From: a bacterium
GTDB taxonomy: Bacteria > Hinthialibacterota > Hinthialibacteria > Hinthialibacterales > Hinthialibacteraceae
NCBI GenBank assembly: GCA_016125385.1
Contig: WGLV01000010.1
Location: 62,001 to 126,000 of the forward strand
Length of the DNA stretch: 64,000 nt
Reading direction: 5' to 3'
Shown piece by piece: positions 36,288 to 45,376 of this stretch; position 1 is the stretch's first letter, and each line of letters begins with the position of its first letter. Under the pieces are notes generated by a model. That model made no database searches and was not told where the DNA came from. It worked only from the letters and a program-made list of their open reading frames with translations. A program made the position numbers and the translations under genes.

Positions 36288-37736
36288 ATGCGCATTCTGT
36301 TACTGAATCCACCCGGCGATAAGCCGTATTTGCGCGACTATTACTGCAGCCACACCGCCAAGGGCTACTATTACTGGCATCCCTACGATCTGGTGGTGCA
36401 GAGCGGGGTATTGTCGCGGCATTTCGAGGTGGATTATCTGGATGCGAACGTATTGAACCTGTCGAAAGAGACGGCCAGAGACCGGATCCGGTGTATGCGC
36501 CCCGACGGCATCGTGTTTCTCACCGGCGGAGTGTGCTGGAAAGAAGACCTCGCGTTTCTTGAAAGTCTCGACGTCCCCAAACGGGTCGCGGTGGTGGGGA
36601 CCGGCGATGTGATGGTCAGTAAGGGCCGCGAACTGATGACGCGCCACCGCTGGCTGAGCGGGGTGCTGCTCAACTTCACTTCTCACAGTCTCGATGCGTT
36701 TTTCAAGGCGTGGAACCCGGAACGTGGCGAGGTGGATTGCGACGACCCCATCCCGAATATGCTCTACCGGCGCAAGGATGAATTCATCCGCGGAGTCGAT
36801 CCCGGCAACCGGTATTACAGTTTTCCCCTGCCGCGTTACGACCTGATCCCAAATTCAAAATACCGGATTCCTCACGGAAGGCGCGGCGTGTTCGCCTCAT
36901 TTCTGACGGATTTCGGGTGTCCCTACCGGTGCAACTTCTGCTTTAACGGCAAATGGACGCACAAGCTGAGAGACATCGACAACGCGATTGAAGAGTTGAG
37001 ATATCTCAAAACGCTCCACATTCACGAATTATGGATCAAAGACCTGACATTCGGCGTGACGCGCACGCATAGCGTGGAGTTTCTCAACCGGATGCTGGCC
37101 GAGAATCTAAAGTTCGACTGGGTGACGCTGTCACGCGTGGACGTGATGGATGAAGAGCTGTTGACGCTGATGGCGCGGGCGGGATGTCACACCATTCAGT
37201 TCGGCGTCGAATCAGCAGACCAGGGGATTTTGAATTCGATCGAGAAGGACATCGAACCAGCCAAGGTGAAGGAAACCTTCGCGCTGTGCCGCAAGCTGGG
37301 CATCCGAACGCTGGCGCATTTTATCCTCGGATTGCCGGGCGAGACGGAATCGACCGCGAAACAGACGATCGAATTCACCAAAGAGCTGGACCCCGACTTT
37401 CTTTCGATTAACGTGGCGGCGCCACGCATGGGTACCGACTTGAGGGCGGAAGCGATCCGGCAGGGGTGGGTGGATCAGAAAGTGGACAGCGTTGATAATT
37501 CCAGCGCAAGCGCGTTTCCGCAGATGGAGATCGGATCGATCCCCGGTATGCGAGTGATCGAGCTACGCAATCAGGCGATCCGCGATTTTCACCTGCGGCC
37601 TTCGTATCTCGCGCGCAAGGTTCGCGATATCCGTTCTCCGCGCGAAGCGTGGCGGGCGATGCAGAATGGCTACACGCTGTTACGCTCAACGTACCGAAAA
37701 CCCACTCTGCAGGAAATCATGGAAGGGGAAGGGTGA
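36288..37736 (+). CDS. B12-binding radical SAM protein, paralogue 2
   Basis: The 482-residue protein has MRILLLNPPGDKPYLRDYYC, a cobalamin-domain-like region (~40-130, no DxHxxG), and a radical SAM cluster CPYRCNFC (C211, C215, C218), followed by VTLSRVDVMDEELLTLMARAGCHTIQFGVESAD and LGLPGETESTAKQTIEFTKELDPDFLSINVAAP. The end FHLRPSYLARKVRDI mirrors the previous gene, so the two arose by duplication. A TATAAT hexamer lies at 36244-36249 without a clear -35. GGGAG precedes the ATG at 13 bases. Both likely act in the surface glycan or lipid pathway encoded around them. Confidence 0.87.
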   Translation: MRILLLNPPGDKPYLRDYYCSHTAKGYYYWHPYDLVVQSGVLSRHFEVDYLDANVLNLSKETARDRIRCMRPDGIVFLTGGVCWKEDLAFLESLDVPKRVAVVGTGDVMVSKGRELMTRHRWLSGVLLNFTSHSLDAFFKAWNPERGEVDCDDPIPNMLYRRKDEFIRGVDPGNRYYSFPLPRYDLIPNSKYRIPHGRRGVFASFLTDFGCPYRCNFCFNGKWTHKLRDIDNAIEELRYLKTLHIHELWIKDLTFGVTRTHSVEFLNRMLAENLKFDWVTLSRVDVMDEELLTLMARAGCHTIQFGVESADQGILNSIEKDIEPAKVKETFALCRKLGIRTLAHFILGLPGETESTAKQTIEFTKELDPDFLSINVAAPRMGTDLRAEAIRQGWVDQKVDSVDNSSASAFPQMEIGSIPGMRVIELRNQAIRDFHLRPSYLARKVRDIRSPREAWRAMQNGYTLLRSTYRKPTLQEIMEGEG

Positions 37737-37764
37737 GAGAAATCGAGGTAGACTCAATGCGCTC

Positions 37765-38067
37765 TTATAGGACCCATTGATCGACGGCCCAGTATTCAAT
37801 CGAGACGGCGGCCACGCAGCCGAAAGACCACAGACTGAGTTTGAACTCCGCCCACAAGTCATCAAGCAGCTGGTCGTTCATCCATGACCACATATCCGGC
37901 GTAATCCAGAACATCCACGCGTCGATGTATTCATCGAAATCTCTGAACATCAGTTTGTAGAGCCCCCAATATACCGGGGCGCTGATCACGGCTAACACGA
38001 CGGCGATGCGCCAGTCGATCGACGCGATTCCGAGCGAGTTTGCCAACGACGAAAAATCGGCTTTCAT
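37765..38067 (-). CDS. Small membrane protein of unknown function
   Basis: The 100-residue product has one clear membrane segment (WRIAVVLAVISAPVYWGLYKLMF, ~19-41), a tryptophan-rich middle (DAWMFWITPDMWSWMNDQ), and a second weaker hydrophobic stretch (LSLWSFGCVAAVSIEYWAV). AGGGAG lies six bases before the ATG, which supports expression. I do not recognise it. It lies between the radical SAM pair and the sulfatase, downstream of the latter on the same strand (89 bases apart). Confidence 0.6.
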   Translation of the reverse strand: MKADFSSLANSLGIASIDWRIAVVLAVISAPVYWGLYKLMFRDFDEYIDAWMFWITPDMWSWMNDQLLDDLWAEFKLSLWSFGCVAAVSIEYWAVDQWVL

Positions 38068-38156
38068 CCAGTACTCCCTATACGGTTCAAATTGGGCAAT
38101 TCCGGATCATCCACCATATTCCAATGTGCGCACGCAAAATCGGTTTTCTTTCACAA

Positions 38157-39563
38157 TTAACCAATCAGCCCTGATAATTCCTTCACACGCCTGGGGTCAT
38201 CTTTCGCCCGGTTTTCAAGTTCCTGTGGGTCGTTCAACAGATCGAACAACAGCGTCTCTTTCGATTTACCGTAATTGAGCACCAGCTTGTAGCGGCCATC
38301 GAATACCATCCGCCAGGGATTAAGCCCGCTCAAGACGTGATCACGAACGCTATCCGCGTCGCCCCGCAAGACCGGTTTCAAGGAGCGGCTGTCCATATCA
38401 GCCGGAATTTCCAACCCTGCGTAATCGAGTATGGTCGCGGCGATATCCAGCGTCGCGGAGGGGTTCGAAACAACCCGGTCGCCGGAAACACCCGGGCCCG
38501 CGATAACCAGCGGAACGCAAGCGGAAGGGTGGAAGGGTTGCGTTTTCGCCCACAAGTCATGATCTCCTAACATTTCGCCATGATCGCTGCTGTACAGGAT
38601 GAGAGTGTTATCCAGCTCACCCCGGCGTTCCAGCTCCTGAATGAAAGTTCCCGTCCAGCGGTCAATGTTTTCCACCATCGCGGAATAATTGCGGCGGATA
38701 TTCTGATGAGTTTCCTCGTCGAATTTTGTATTGTGGACTGGCGGAGGGAAGTTCGCCTCCCGATACCAGTCATGCATCCGGTTTGTCACATCAACCGGAT
38801 CATGCGGCCCGGCGTAATTCACCTGCAGAAACCAGGGCTTGCCGGAGGGCATGCGCCGCAGCAGATTGAGCCCATTCTCCGCGATCCAGTTATCGCAATA
38901 GGCAGGTTCAGGCAACGGCGTGGGGAATGTAGCGCCGTAAGAACCGCCCTCATTCCGTCGGCGGGTAAAGTCGCCTACATGGAGGTCAACCAACCCCTGA
39001 TCGTGAAGATAGGCCATGTAGGGATCGTGCGGAGCTTCGCTGCCCGTTCGGATCGCGTCCCACTTTCCGGCGTTATCGATTCCATCATCAAAGCCCCATT
39101 CCAATAACCGGCCCCGGCCATCCAGCCCCCAGATGGGCGAGGCTTTATGCAGATCGAATTTTCCACACCCCGCGACGAAATAGCCCGACTCGCGCAGCAA
39201 CTGATAGAACGTCGTCTGTTCGAGGGGATAATCCGCTCCATTATTCGGCGTTCCGCATCGGGGATATTCCTTTCCGGAAGCAAGACAGGCGCGCGAAGGC
39301 GCACAGAGGGGCGATGGGCACACGGCGTTTTGAAAGCGGACGCCGCGCGCGGCGAGGGCGTCAAGGTGAGGCGTCCGCACAGGAACATTCGGCGTGGCGC
39401 CGATCCAGTCATAGCGGTGCTGATCGGGGAACAGCAGGAGCACATTGGGAGCGGCAGAGCTGCTACCGGTTGAATGAGATTGAGCCGCGGTTGATATCGG
39501 CGGCGCCACGCCCAGACTCAAAGCGCCAGCGGTCTGAATAAATTGACGTCGATTGGCAGGCAT
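38157..39563 (-). CDS. Tat-exported formylglycine-dependent sulfatase
   Basis: The 468-residue alkaline-phosphatase-fold enzyme begins with a Tat-like signal (NRRQFIQTAGALSLGVA). The maturation motif C87-A-P-S-R-A starts the sequence needed for formylglycine formation. Metal-site segments are LLLFPDQHRYDWIG, and the late ILYSSDHGEMLGDHDLWAKTQPFHPSACVPLVIAGPG. It would remove sulfate esters from polysaccharides in the periplasm. GGAG lies ten bases before the ATG. No anSME-type maturase is in the window; the two B12 radical SAM proteins nearby are not of that kind. Confidence 0.94.
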   Translation of the reverse strand: MPANRRQFIQTAGALSLGVAPPISTAAQSHSTGSSSAAPNVLLLFPDQHRYDWIGATPNVPVRTPHLDALAARGVRFQNAVCPSPLCAPSRACLASGKEYPRCGTPNNGADYPLEQTTFYQLLRESGYFVAGCGKFDLHKASPIWGLDGRGRLLEWGFDDGIDNAGKWDAIRTGSEAPHDPYMAYLHDQGLVDLHVGDFTRRRNEGGSYGATFPTPLPEPAYCDNWIAENGLNLLRRMPSGKPWFLQVNYAGPHDPVDVTNRMHDWYREANFPPPVHNTKFDEETHQNIRRNYSAMVENIDRWTGTFIQELERRGELDNTLILYSSDHGEMLGDHDLWAKTQPFHPSACVPLVIAGPGVSGDRVVSNPSATLDIAATILDYAGLEIPADMDSRSLKPVLRGDADSVRDHVLSGLNPWRMVFDGRYKLVLNYGKSKETLLFDLLNDPQELENRAKDDPRRVKELSGLIG

Positions 39564-39674
39564 AGTTCGTGCTCTCCAAAACCGTTTTTTGAGAATCGCG
39601 GGTTCGCGCCGTCTTAACAGCCCGCGAGGGGCCTTTTATACTGGTGCGTGATCCAACTCAGGAAAAGAGACTCG

Positions 39675-41003
39675 ATGAATCAGACGGTTCCACGTTCCAG
39701 ATTTCGGCGATGGCTATTCAGCGCCATACTGCTTGCCGTGATGTATCTCGCGATTGAACTCATCGCCTTGGCGTTCGGTGTGTACGCCACCGGGAGCGTG
39801 AATCCTTTCGGCGTCTACGGCGAGCTGAAAGAACGCATCGCGATAGACCCGGGTTTTCGTACCGATATTCCCATCTCCAACCCCGACCCGCGCAACATGT
39901 TGCCCAAAGTTTTCGTGCTGCATCCGTATTTCGGCATGGTGCGGGATGCGATCAGCCTGCCGAAGATGTTAAACATGAGCGACGCGGAAGAAATGAAACG
40001 GTTCGACCTTTTCAACCTGTACGACTACGTCGTGAAAAAACAGGACGGCGTCGTGAACATTCTGCTGACAGGCGGCTCGGTCGCACAGCATTTCGGCCAC
40101 ATGGGACATGATTATTTCATTGATGAGTTAAAAAAGCATCCCTTTTTTCAGGATAAAGACATCCGGGTCTACCGAGCCTGCAACGGTGGATACAAACAAC
40201 CGCAACAGATGATCATTCTCGACCTGCTGGCGGCGATGGGGGCTGAATTCGATATCGTCATCAACCTGGACGGTTTCAACGACATCGTCCTGCCCGTTGC
40301 GGAGAATATCCCCAGTTCGGTGAATCCGCTTTACCCACGGCGCTGGGATTTAATGTTCGCCGGCGTATTGAACACCGATCTGATCACGCTGATCGGCGAA
40401 AAAGAATTCCTGATCAAGCGGCGGAGCGGCTGGATGAAGTGGTTTTCTCATACACCGCTCGCTTACAGCCCGGCATGTAACCTCATCTGGTTTATGAGAG
40501 ACAAATCGTATTCATCCAACATCGCGCAAACCACCTATGATATCGAAACCTACAAGATTGAAAACATGACCTACGCGGCCAAAGGCCCGAAGACGCCGTA
40601 CCCCGATCCCATGGCCGCATTGCCCGCCATGGCCGCTTTCTGGAAAGAATGTTCACTTCATATGAACGCGGTCTGCGGGCTCCATCAGACGCGGTATTAT
40701 CACTTTCTGCAACCCAATCAATATCTGGAAGGCTCAAAACCATTTTCGCAGGAAGAGAAAGATCATTTTCTGAATAATGTGGTTTACCGGCAATACGCCA
40801 GCGCCGGGTTTCCCATGCTGGTGCAATTGGGTGCGGAATTGCAGGCGGACGGGGTTCCATTTTACGATCTGACGCCCTTGTTTCAACAAACGCCGGAGAC
40901 GGTGTATATGGACGACTGCTGCCATTTCAACGATCTGGGGCAGGAAATTCTGGCGCGGAAAATCGGAGACGTGATCGGATCAAGTTATCCCGAAAATGAA
41001 TGA
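39675..41003 (+). CDS. Membrane-anchored SGNH/GDSL-hydrolase-like protein
   Basis: The 442-residue protein has an N-terminal anchor (FSAILLAVMYLAIELIALAFGVYA). The SGNH landmarks are ILLTGGSVAQHFG (block I, serine as nucleophile), VINLDGFNDIVLPV (block III-like N-D), and YMDDCCHFNDLGQEILARKI near the end (block V D-x-x-H). Such proteins often acylate or deacylate surface glycans, as in AlgX/DltD-like or O-antigen systems. The start at 39675 follows AGGAAAAGAG; the frame is open to 39648. Context with glycosyltransferases supports a glycan-modification role. Confidence 0.72.
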   Translation: MNQTVPRSRFRRWLFSAILLAVMYLAIELIALAFGVYATGSVNPFGVYGELKERIAIDPGFRTDIPISNPDPRNMLPKVFVLHPYFGMVRDAISLPKMLNMSDAEEMKRFDLFNLYDYVVKKQDGVVNILLTGGSVAQHFGHMGHDYFIDELKKHPFFQDKDIRVYRACNGGYKQPQQMIILDLLAAMGAEFDIVINLDGFNDIVLPVAENIPSSVNPLYPRRWDLMFAGVLNTDLITLIGEKEFLIKRRSGWMKWFSHTPLAYSPACNLIWFMRDKSYSSNIAQTTYDIETYKIENMTYAAKGPKTPYPDPMAALPAMAAFWKECSLHMNAVCGLHQTRYYHFLQPNQYLEGSKPFSQEEKDHFLNNVVYRQYASAGFPMLVQLGAELQADGVPFYDLTPLFQQTPETVYMDDCCHFNDLGQEILARKIGDVIGSSYPENE

Positions 41004-41004
41004 T

Positions 41005-41850
41005 TCATCTTGACGGGAGATGGCTCTGTATCCACTGAAGAATATCATTCATGACGGTCTTTTTTTCGTTTTCGTTGAGTAATTCATGAAAGGCGTCATC
41101 GTATATCTTCATGGATTTATCGGACGATCCGGCATTGTTATAAAACAATCGCCCTCCGTCCGCTTCGACGACTTCATCTTTTCCGCCATGCAGAATCAGC
41201 AGCGGATGATTGAACGATTCGGCTCTCTGCTGGACGTTCCATATCGCGGTGATCAATTCAGTGGCGGTACGCGCCTGCCAAGGTCCGTGATACACCAGTG
41301 GATCATCGATATAGCGCTGAACGGCGTCAGGGTCATGCGACAGTTTTTCAGGGGAGATCGGCTGTTGAACGGGAGTCGTGGGGAAGAAAAATGTCACGGC
41401 TTTCGCCAGGTTGATGCGTAGAACGGAAACGTCGTCCGGCGTTTTTAACGCGGGAGCGCTCAGGATCACTCCGCTGAACCTGACGGAGCGCGTAATTCCA
41501 TACAATGCGGCGATGGCTCCTCCCATGCTGTGCCCAAACAAAAATAGAGGGATGTCAGGGTTTTGCTCTTGTGCAAGTCGAACAACGATATCCAAATCAT
41601 AGAGAAGAACGCTAAAATCCTGGATATAGGCGCGACGGCCTTTCGATCGGCCATGACCGCGCAGATCGAAAGTATGAAACGCGATGCCATGACCGTTCAG
41701 GAATTCGGCGAAATCACGATAACGGCCGCAGTGTTCGGCGTAGCCATGAATCCCAATAACAACGGCGGCAGGATCGGCGGGTGGAGACCAGCAGCGTTCA
41801 AAAAGCGACAAGCCATCATTGGCCAAAACCATGGATTCAACGACAGACAT
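41005..41850 (-). CDS. Alpha/beta hydrolase, monoacylglycerol lipase-like
   Basis: The 281-residue cytoplasmic serine hydrolase has GIHGYAEHCGRYRDFAEFLNGHG, FDLRGHGRSKGRRAYI, the nucleophile elbow LFGHSMGG, the acid in LLILHGGKDEVVE and the histidine in YDDAFHELLNE. This order matches lysophospholipase/monoacylglycerol lipases (PldB-like). GGGGAG lies eight bases before the ATG. It is convergent with the SGNH gene, ending one base past its stop. Confidence 0.93.
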   Translation of the reverse strand: MSVVESMVLANDGLSLFERCWSPPADPAAVVIGIHGYAEHCGRYRDFAEFLNGHGIAFHTFDLRGHGRSKGRRAYIQDFSVLLYDLDIVVRLAQEQNPDIPLFLFGHSMGGAIAALYGITRSVRFSGVILSAPALKTPDDVSVLRINLAKAVTFFFPTTPVQQPISPEKLSHDPDAVQRYIDDPLVYHGPWQARTATELITAIWNVQQRAESFNHPLLILHGGKDEVVEADGGRLFYNNAGSSDKSMKIYDDAFHELLNENEKKTVMNDILQWIQSHLPSR

Positions 41851-42051
41851 TCCTCAGGCTCCCCAAGCGAAACGCTTCGCTTGAAACAGAAAAAATTTTT
41901 CAAAAATCAAAAAAATGTAAAACGAACATGTTCGAGTGTATATCATGCAAGCGCCAATTACATCTATTGATTTTTTCATATCCCATAAAAAAACCATTTA
42001 CCCAACCAATATCGTCTGACTGGTTTTAATTGAGGTGGAGATTCGATTGCA

Positions 42052-43245
42052 ATGAAAATCCTTTTCGTGACGCCCGTCATCCCGACTCAGACGGATGGAA
42101 GACGTCCGTTCAACTTTCTGAAATACCTGACAACCCGGCATGAGGTCCATCTGATCTGTTTTCAATTGCCCGAGCAATCGACCGCCGATCTGGAGCCGTT
42201 GCACGGGATGGGCGTGACGGTTCGGAACGTTCTCCCTCTGCGCAAGTTGCGTTCGAGTTTGAATTGCCTATTGGGGGCGCCGCTGCTGAGGCCATTGCGT
42301 GCATCATGGTGCCGTTACCCGGAAATGCGGCGCGCCATTGAAACCGCATTGAAGGAGAATTTTGACGTGGTCCATATCGACCGCATGCGGATGGGACAAT
42401 ACCTGCCGTGGATCGACCGTCCGAACGTGCTCGATCTGACCGATTCGCTGCCGCTCTATTTGAGGCGGTCGCTGCCGTTCCGCAAGACACTTGGCGAGCG
42501 TGCCGTCGATGCGTGGGAAATGTTTACCATCCCCGCTTTCGAGCGCTGGACCTCAAGGCAGGCGGACGCGGTGTTATTGTGTTCTCAAATCGATGCGGAC
42601 GAGGTTCAGAAAAACCTTGGCGACTCGGCGCCCGTGGTTATCGAAAACGGCGTCGATATTCAGCAATTCAAGCCTCGTGAACGCTCGGACTCGCCTGAGC
42701 CGAAATTTATCCTCACAGGCACTCTTTTTTATTTTCCCAACATCGATTCAGTTCGTTTTTACCGGCGTGATATACTGCCCGCGATTCGGCGCCGATTTCC
42801 AGCCATCACGACAGAGATCATCGGGACGCGTCCCACGGAGGAAATGCTCGGGCTGGACGGAGAGATGGGAATCCGGATTATCCCCAACGCGCCGCGAATG
42901 GAAGACTGTTTATACACGAACGATGTTTATCTGTGCCCATTGCGAGTCGCGGCGGGCGTAAGGAACAAACTGCTGGAAGCCATGGCCGCCGGGATGGCGA
43001 TCATCACTACTCGGCTGGGCGCGGAAGGGATCAGCGCCGTGGAGGATGAACACGTCCTGTTCGCGGAAACGCCGGATGAATTTGTCCGGCAGGCTGAACG
43101 GGTGATGAGCGATGCCGATCTGAAGCGGCGATTGGGAGAAAATTCAAGGCAATACGTCACCGAAAATCACAGTTATACCGTTCTGGGTGAAAAAATTGAA
43201 AAACTTTATCAATCGGTGATTGAGCGGCGCGCCTCAAGTCTGTAA
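42052..43245 (+). CDS. GT4 glycosyltransferase, resembling PEP-CTERM/exosortase-associated sugar transferases
   Basis: The 397-residue GT-B protein begins ILFVTPVIPTQTDGRRPFNFLKYLTTRHEVHLICF and has the C-terminal donor domain NGVDIQQFKP, FILTGTLFYFPNIDSV, TTEIIGTRP, and AAGVRNKLLEAMAAGMAIITTRLGAEGI. The N-terminal and NKLLEAMA...EGI patterns recall the TIGR03087 group linked to exopolysaccharide/EpsH systems; this is recognition, not a search. GGTGGAG lies eleven bases before the ATG. It transfers a nucleotide-activated sugar onto a lipid or glycan acceptor. Confidence 0.88.
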   Translation: MKILFVTPVIPTQTDGRRPFNFLKYLTTRHEVHLICFQLPEQSTADLEPLHGMGVTVRNVLPLRKLRSSLNCLLGAPLLRPLRASWCRYPEMRRAIETALKENFDVVHIDRMRMGQYLPWIDRPNVLDLTDSLPLYLRRSLPFRKTLGERAVDAWEMFTIPAFERWTSRQADAVLLCSQIDADEVQKNLGDSAPVVIENGVDIQQFKPRERSDSPEPKFILTGTLFYFPNIDSVRFYRRDILPAIRRRFPAITTEIIGTRPTEEMLGLDGEMGIRIIPNAPRMEDCLYTNDVYLCPLRVAAGVRNKLLEAMAAGMAIITTRLGAEGISAVEDEHVLFAETPDEFVRQAERVMSDADLKRRLGENSRQYVTENHSYTVLGEKIEKLYQSVIERRASSL

Positions 43246-43265
43246 ATCCACGCGAAGATTCGGCG

Positions 43266-45323
43266 TCACGGAGCCAGGGTCATTACTGGCATGTGATATT
43301 CCTGATCGGGATTCCGCGAAAATGACGGCCTGATCGACGAGGTTTCGCCGGACAACGCGTCATAGCGTAATACATTGAAATGACGCTCCGCCACTGCGCC
43401 GCCAATGGCTTGCAGAGGAATGGTTATTTCCGTTTCCCACGCGTTGAGGTGAAGCCAGGTTTCCACATTCCACCCGGAATCCCACTTGAAGTCACCATTC
43501 TTCGAATCGATCCACGCGCCGTTCGATGACACGACAAAAGAAAACCGATCATCTCCCGCCGAAAACAGCAGTTGAAGATGTTCGTTGATCAGCACGTCTG
43601 GATCATCATTATCGGAATAGATACTGGCGTTTTCGATAAAATCAGGATGTTGAAGCATTTTGGCGTTCAAATACAGATTTTCATCGTCGTGCAGAATACC
43701 GATGCGCGCATCCTGTTTTGGAGCCGCGCCGGTTTCATTGACGTAAAATTCATCGAGATACGCCGCCTTGTTCCAACTGAGAGAAGAGGAACCGCTTTTG
43801 ACAATGGAGCGCGCGGTTCGAGGCGTCTGGAATACGCCGATTTTTTTCAACACCTGTAATGGAGAAATATCGAATTCGTGATTACGGAATCCTCGAATCG
43901 GATCATGAAAGTCAGCCCTGTAATCATCGTAACGAAAATCAAAATGAAGGACGGGCAGGGGATAGATGCGTTCCGGCGCGGTATACGCCGCGGTAAATGA
44001 TATTTTGAGAGGCTGACCGGGCTGGAGAACGACTTCCTGATCGCGCCTCGAACTGAGCGTCCAGCCATCGCCTCCGTTCCAACGGATGGTTCCCCTGATG
44101 GGAATATGGAAACCCGCCGGGATCTCGGCGGAGGCGTGTAGTTCAGCGGAATCCCAATTGTAAAACGATTTATCGGCCCAATCGTTCAAGGCGCGCTGCA
44201 ATCGCATCATCTCAAACGATACGAACTCATCGGGACTGACGCCGGCTTTTTTATCTCGAATAAATGAATCTATCGCGGCGCCCTTTTCGTCGTACGCGCG
44301 GCCAATGATTCGATCGTCTCCGAATTCCAGCATCAGAAAATTATACTTGCTTGCCCGGCGGGCGATGAAATATTCGGGCGCGGTCGGTTCCAGTTCGGCT
44401 CCGCCACCGCCCGTTGTGACATGCAATACGCCGTATTGCGGATACCCCGCCACGGCGCCAATGGGATAACTGCGCGCATAGGCTGCATCGCCGCCAGACA
44501 AAACCAGATCGACCTGATACTCCTGAAACAGCGGCTGCCATTTCCAGCGGCGATGATTCACCTCTCGAACCGGGTGCGCGGAAAAGAGCGGATGGCGCAG
44601 CAAAACCACCAGCCACTTCTGGGGCGTGGTTCGCAACGTCTGTTCAAGCCATTCATCCTGTTCATCGGATCGATCGCCTGTCAGGGATTCATCAAGGACG
44701 ATTAAACGAACGCTCGCGTAATCCTGTTTCCAATACGAACGGTCTTCCCGATCAAAGTTGGCAAGCAACGAATCGGGAAGCCCGGACAACACCGCCGTGA
44801 AGGGGATGCTTCTCAACACCGCGTGGAATGGAGAAAAGAACGAGTCATCCAACCCCTCTTCTTTACCGGATTGAAGCAGCCCTCCGGTATGCCAGACGAC
44901 GCTGGGTTGCATTATGCCGATCTGGCTGGCGATGGAACGAGCAATTTCAGGATCGCCCCGGGTTTCACCCACAACAGCAACCGTCAAATTGTCCGCGCCC
45001 AGCGGCGGAATGGTTTTAAACGTGCTGGTTTCGGAGACGACGTCTTCCCAGCGGCAGCGGTATGCGTACAGGGTATCGGACTGAAGGCCGGTAATGCGGA
45101 CGCGGTGGAGGCGAGTGGGTGCATCTTCCGTGACGAAACGATCAAGACTATTTTCACCGTATTGTACGGCGCCGATGGTTTCCTCATCGGTTCGCCAGGT
45201 CACCGTGACGGCGTCGGGAGCGATTTTCTGCAAATAGGGTCCAACGGTCAGTTGAGCGGATTCAACCCGGCCCGTCATCCAGGATAACACCATCGCCAGC
45301 AAAAAAAATCGCCGCTTGAGCAT
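43266..45323 (-). CDS. Purple-acid-phosphatase-like protein with lost metal ligands, plus C-terminal CBM9-like domain
   Basis: The 685-residue exported protein (signal MLKRRFFLLAMVLSWMTGRVESA) has a PAP N-terminal domain (VGPYLQKIAPDAVTVTWRTDEETIGAVQYGE), a metallophosphatase-fold domain (~110-350), and a C-terminal CBM9/DOMON-like beta-sandwich (~570-680: ILHDDENLYLNAKML...WETEITIPLQAIGG). In the catalytic domain the expected ligands are replaced: VVGET (E120 for D), HTGG (G148 for D), GLPD (L182-P183 for N-H), SGGDAAYAR (G278, A280 for H, H); only H244 in RHPLFSAH remains. It therefore looks like a pseudophosphatase. ATG 45323 has GAGGAG ten bases upstream. Confidence 0.82.
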   Translation of the reverse strand: MLKRRFFLLAMVLSWMTGRVESAQLTVGPYLQKIAPDAVTVTWRTDEETIGAVQYGENSLDRFVTEDAPTRLHRVRITGLQSDTLYAYRCRWEDVVSETSTFKTIPPLGADNLTVAVVGETRGDPEIARSIASQIGIMQPSVVWHTGGLLQSGKEEGLDDSFFSPFHAVLRSIPFTAVLSGLPDSLLANFDREDRSYWKQDYASVRLIVLDESLTGDRSDEQDEWLEQTLRTTPQKWLVVLLRHPLFSAHPVREVNHRRWKWQPLFQEYQVDLVLSGGDAAYARSYPIGAVAGYPQYGVLHVTTGGGGAELEPTAPEYFIARRASKYNFLMLEFGDDRIIGRAYDEKGAAIDSFIRDKKAGVSPDEFVSFEMMRLQRALNDWADKSFYNWDSAELHASAEIPAGFHIPIRGTIRWNGGDGWTLSSRRDQEVVLQPGQPLKISFTAAYTAPERIYPLPVLHFDFRYDDYRADFHDPIRGFRNHEFDISPLQVLKKIGVFQTPRTARSIVKSGSSSLSWNKAAYLDEFYVNETGAAPKQDARIGILHDDENLYLNAKMLQHPDFIENASIYSDNDDPDVLINEHLQLLFSAGDDRFSFVVSSNGAWIDSKNGDFKWDSGWNVETWLHLNAWETEITIPLQAIGGAVAERHFNVLRYDALSGETSSIRPSFSRNPDQEYHMPVMTLAP

Positions 45324-45376
45324 CTTGTTGAGGCTCCTCACCGTCATGGCCGTCCCGGCCAATCCACAAAAACCAT

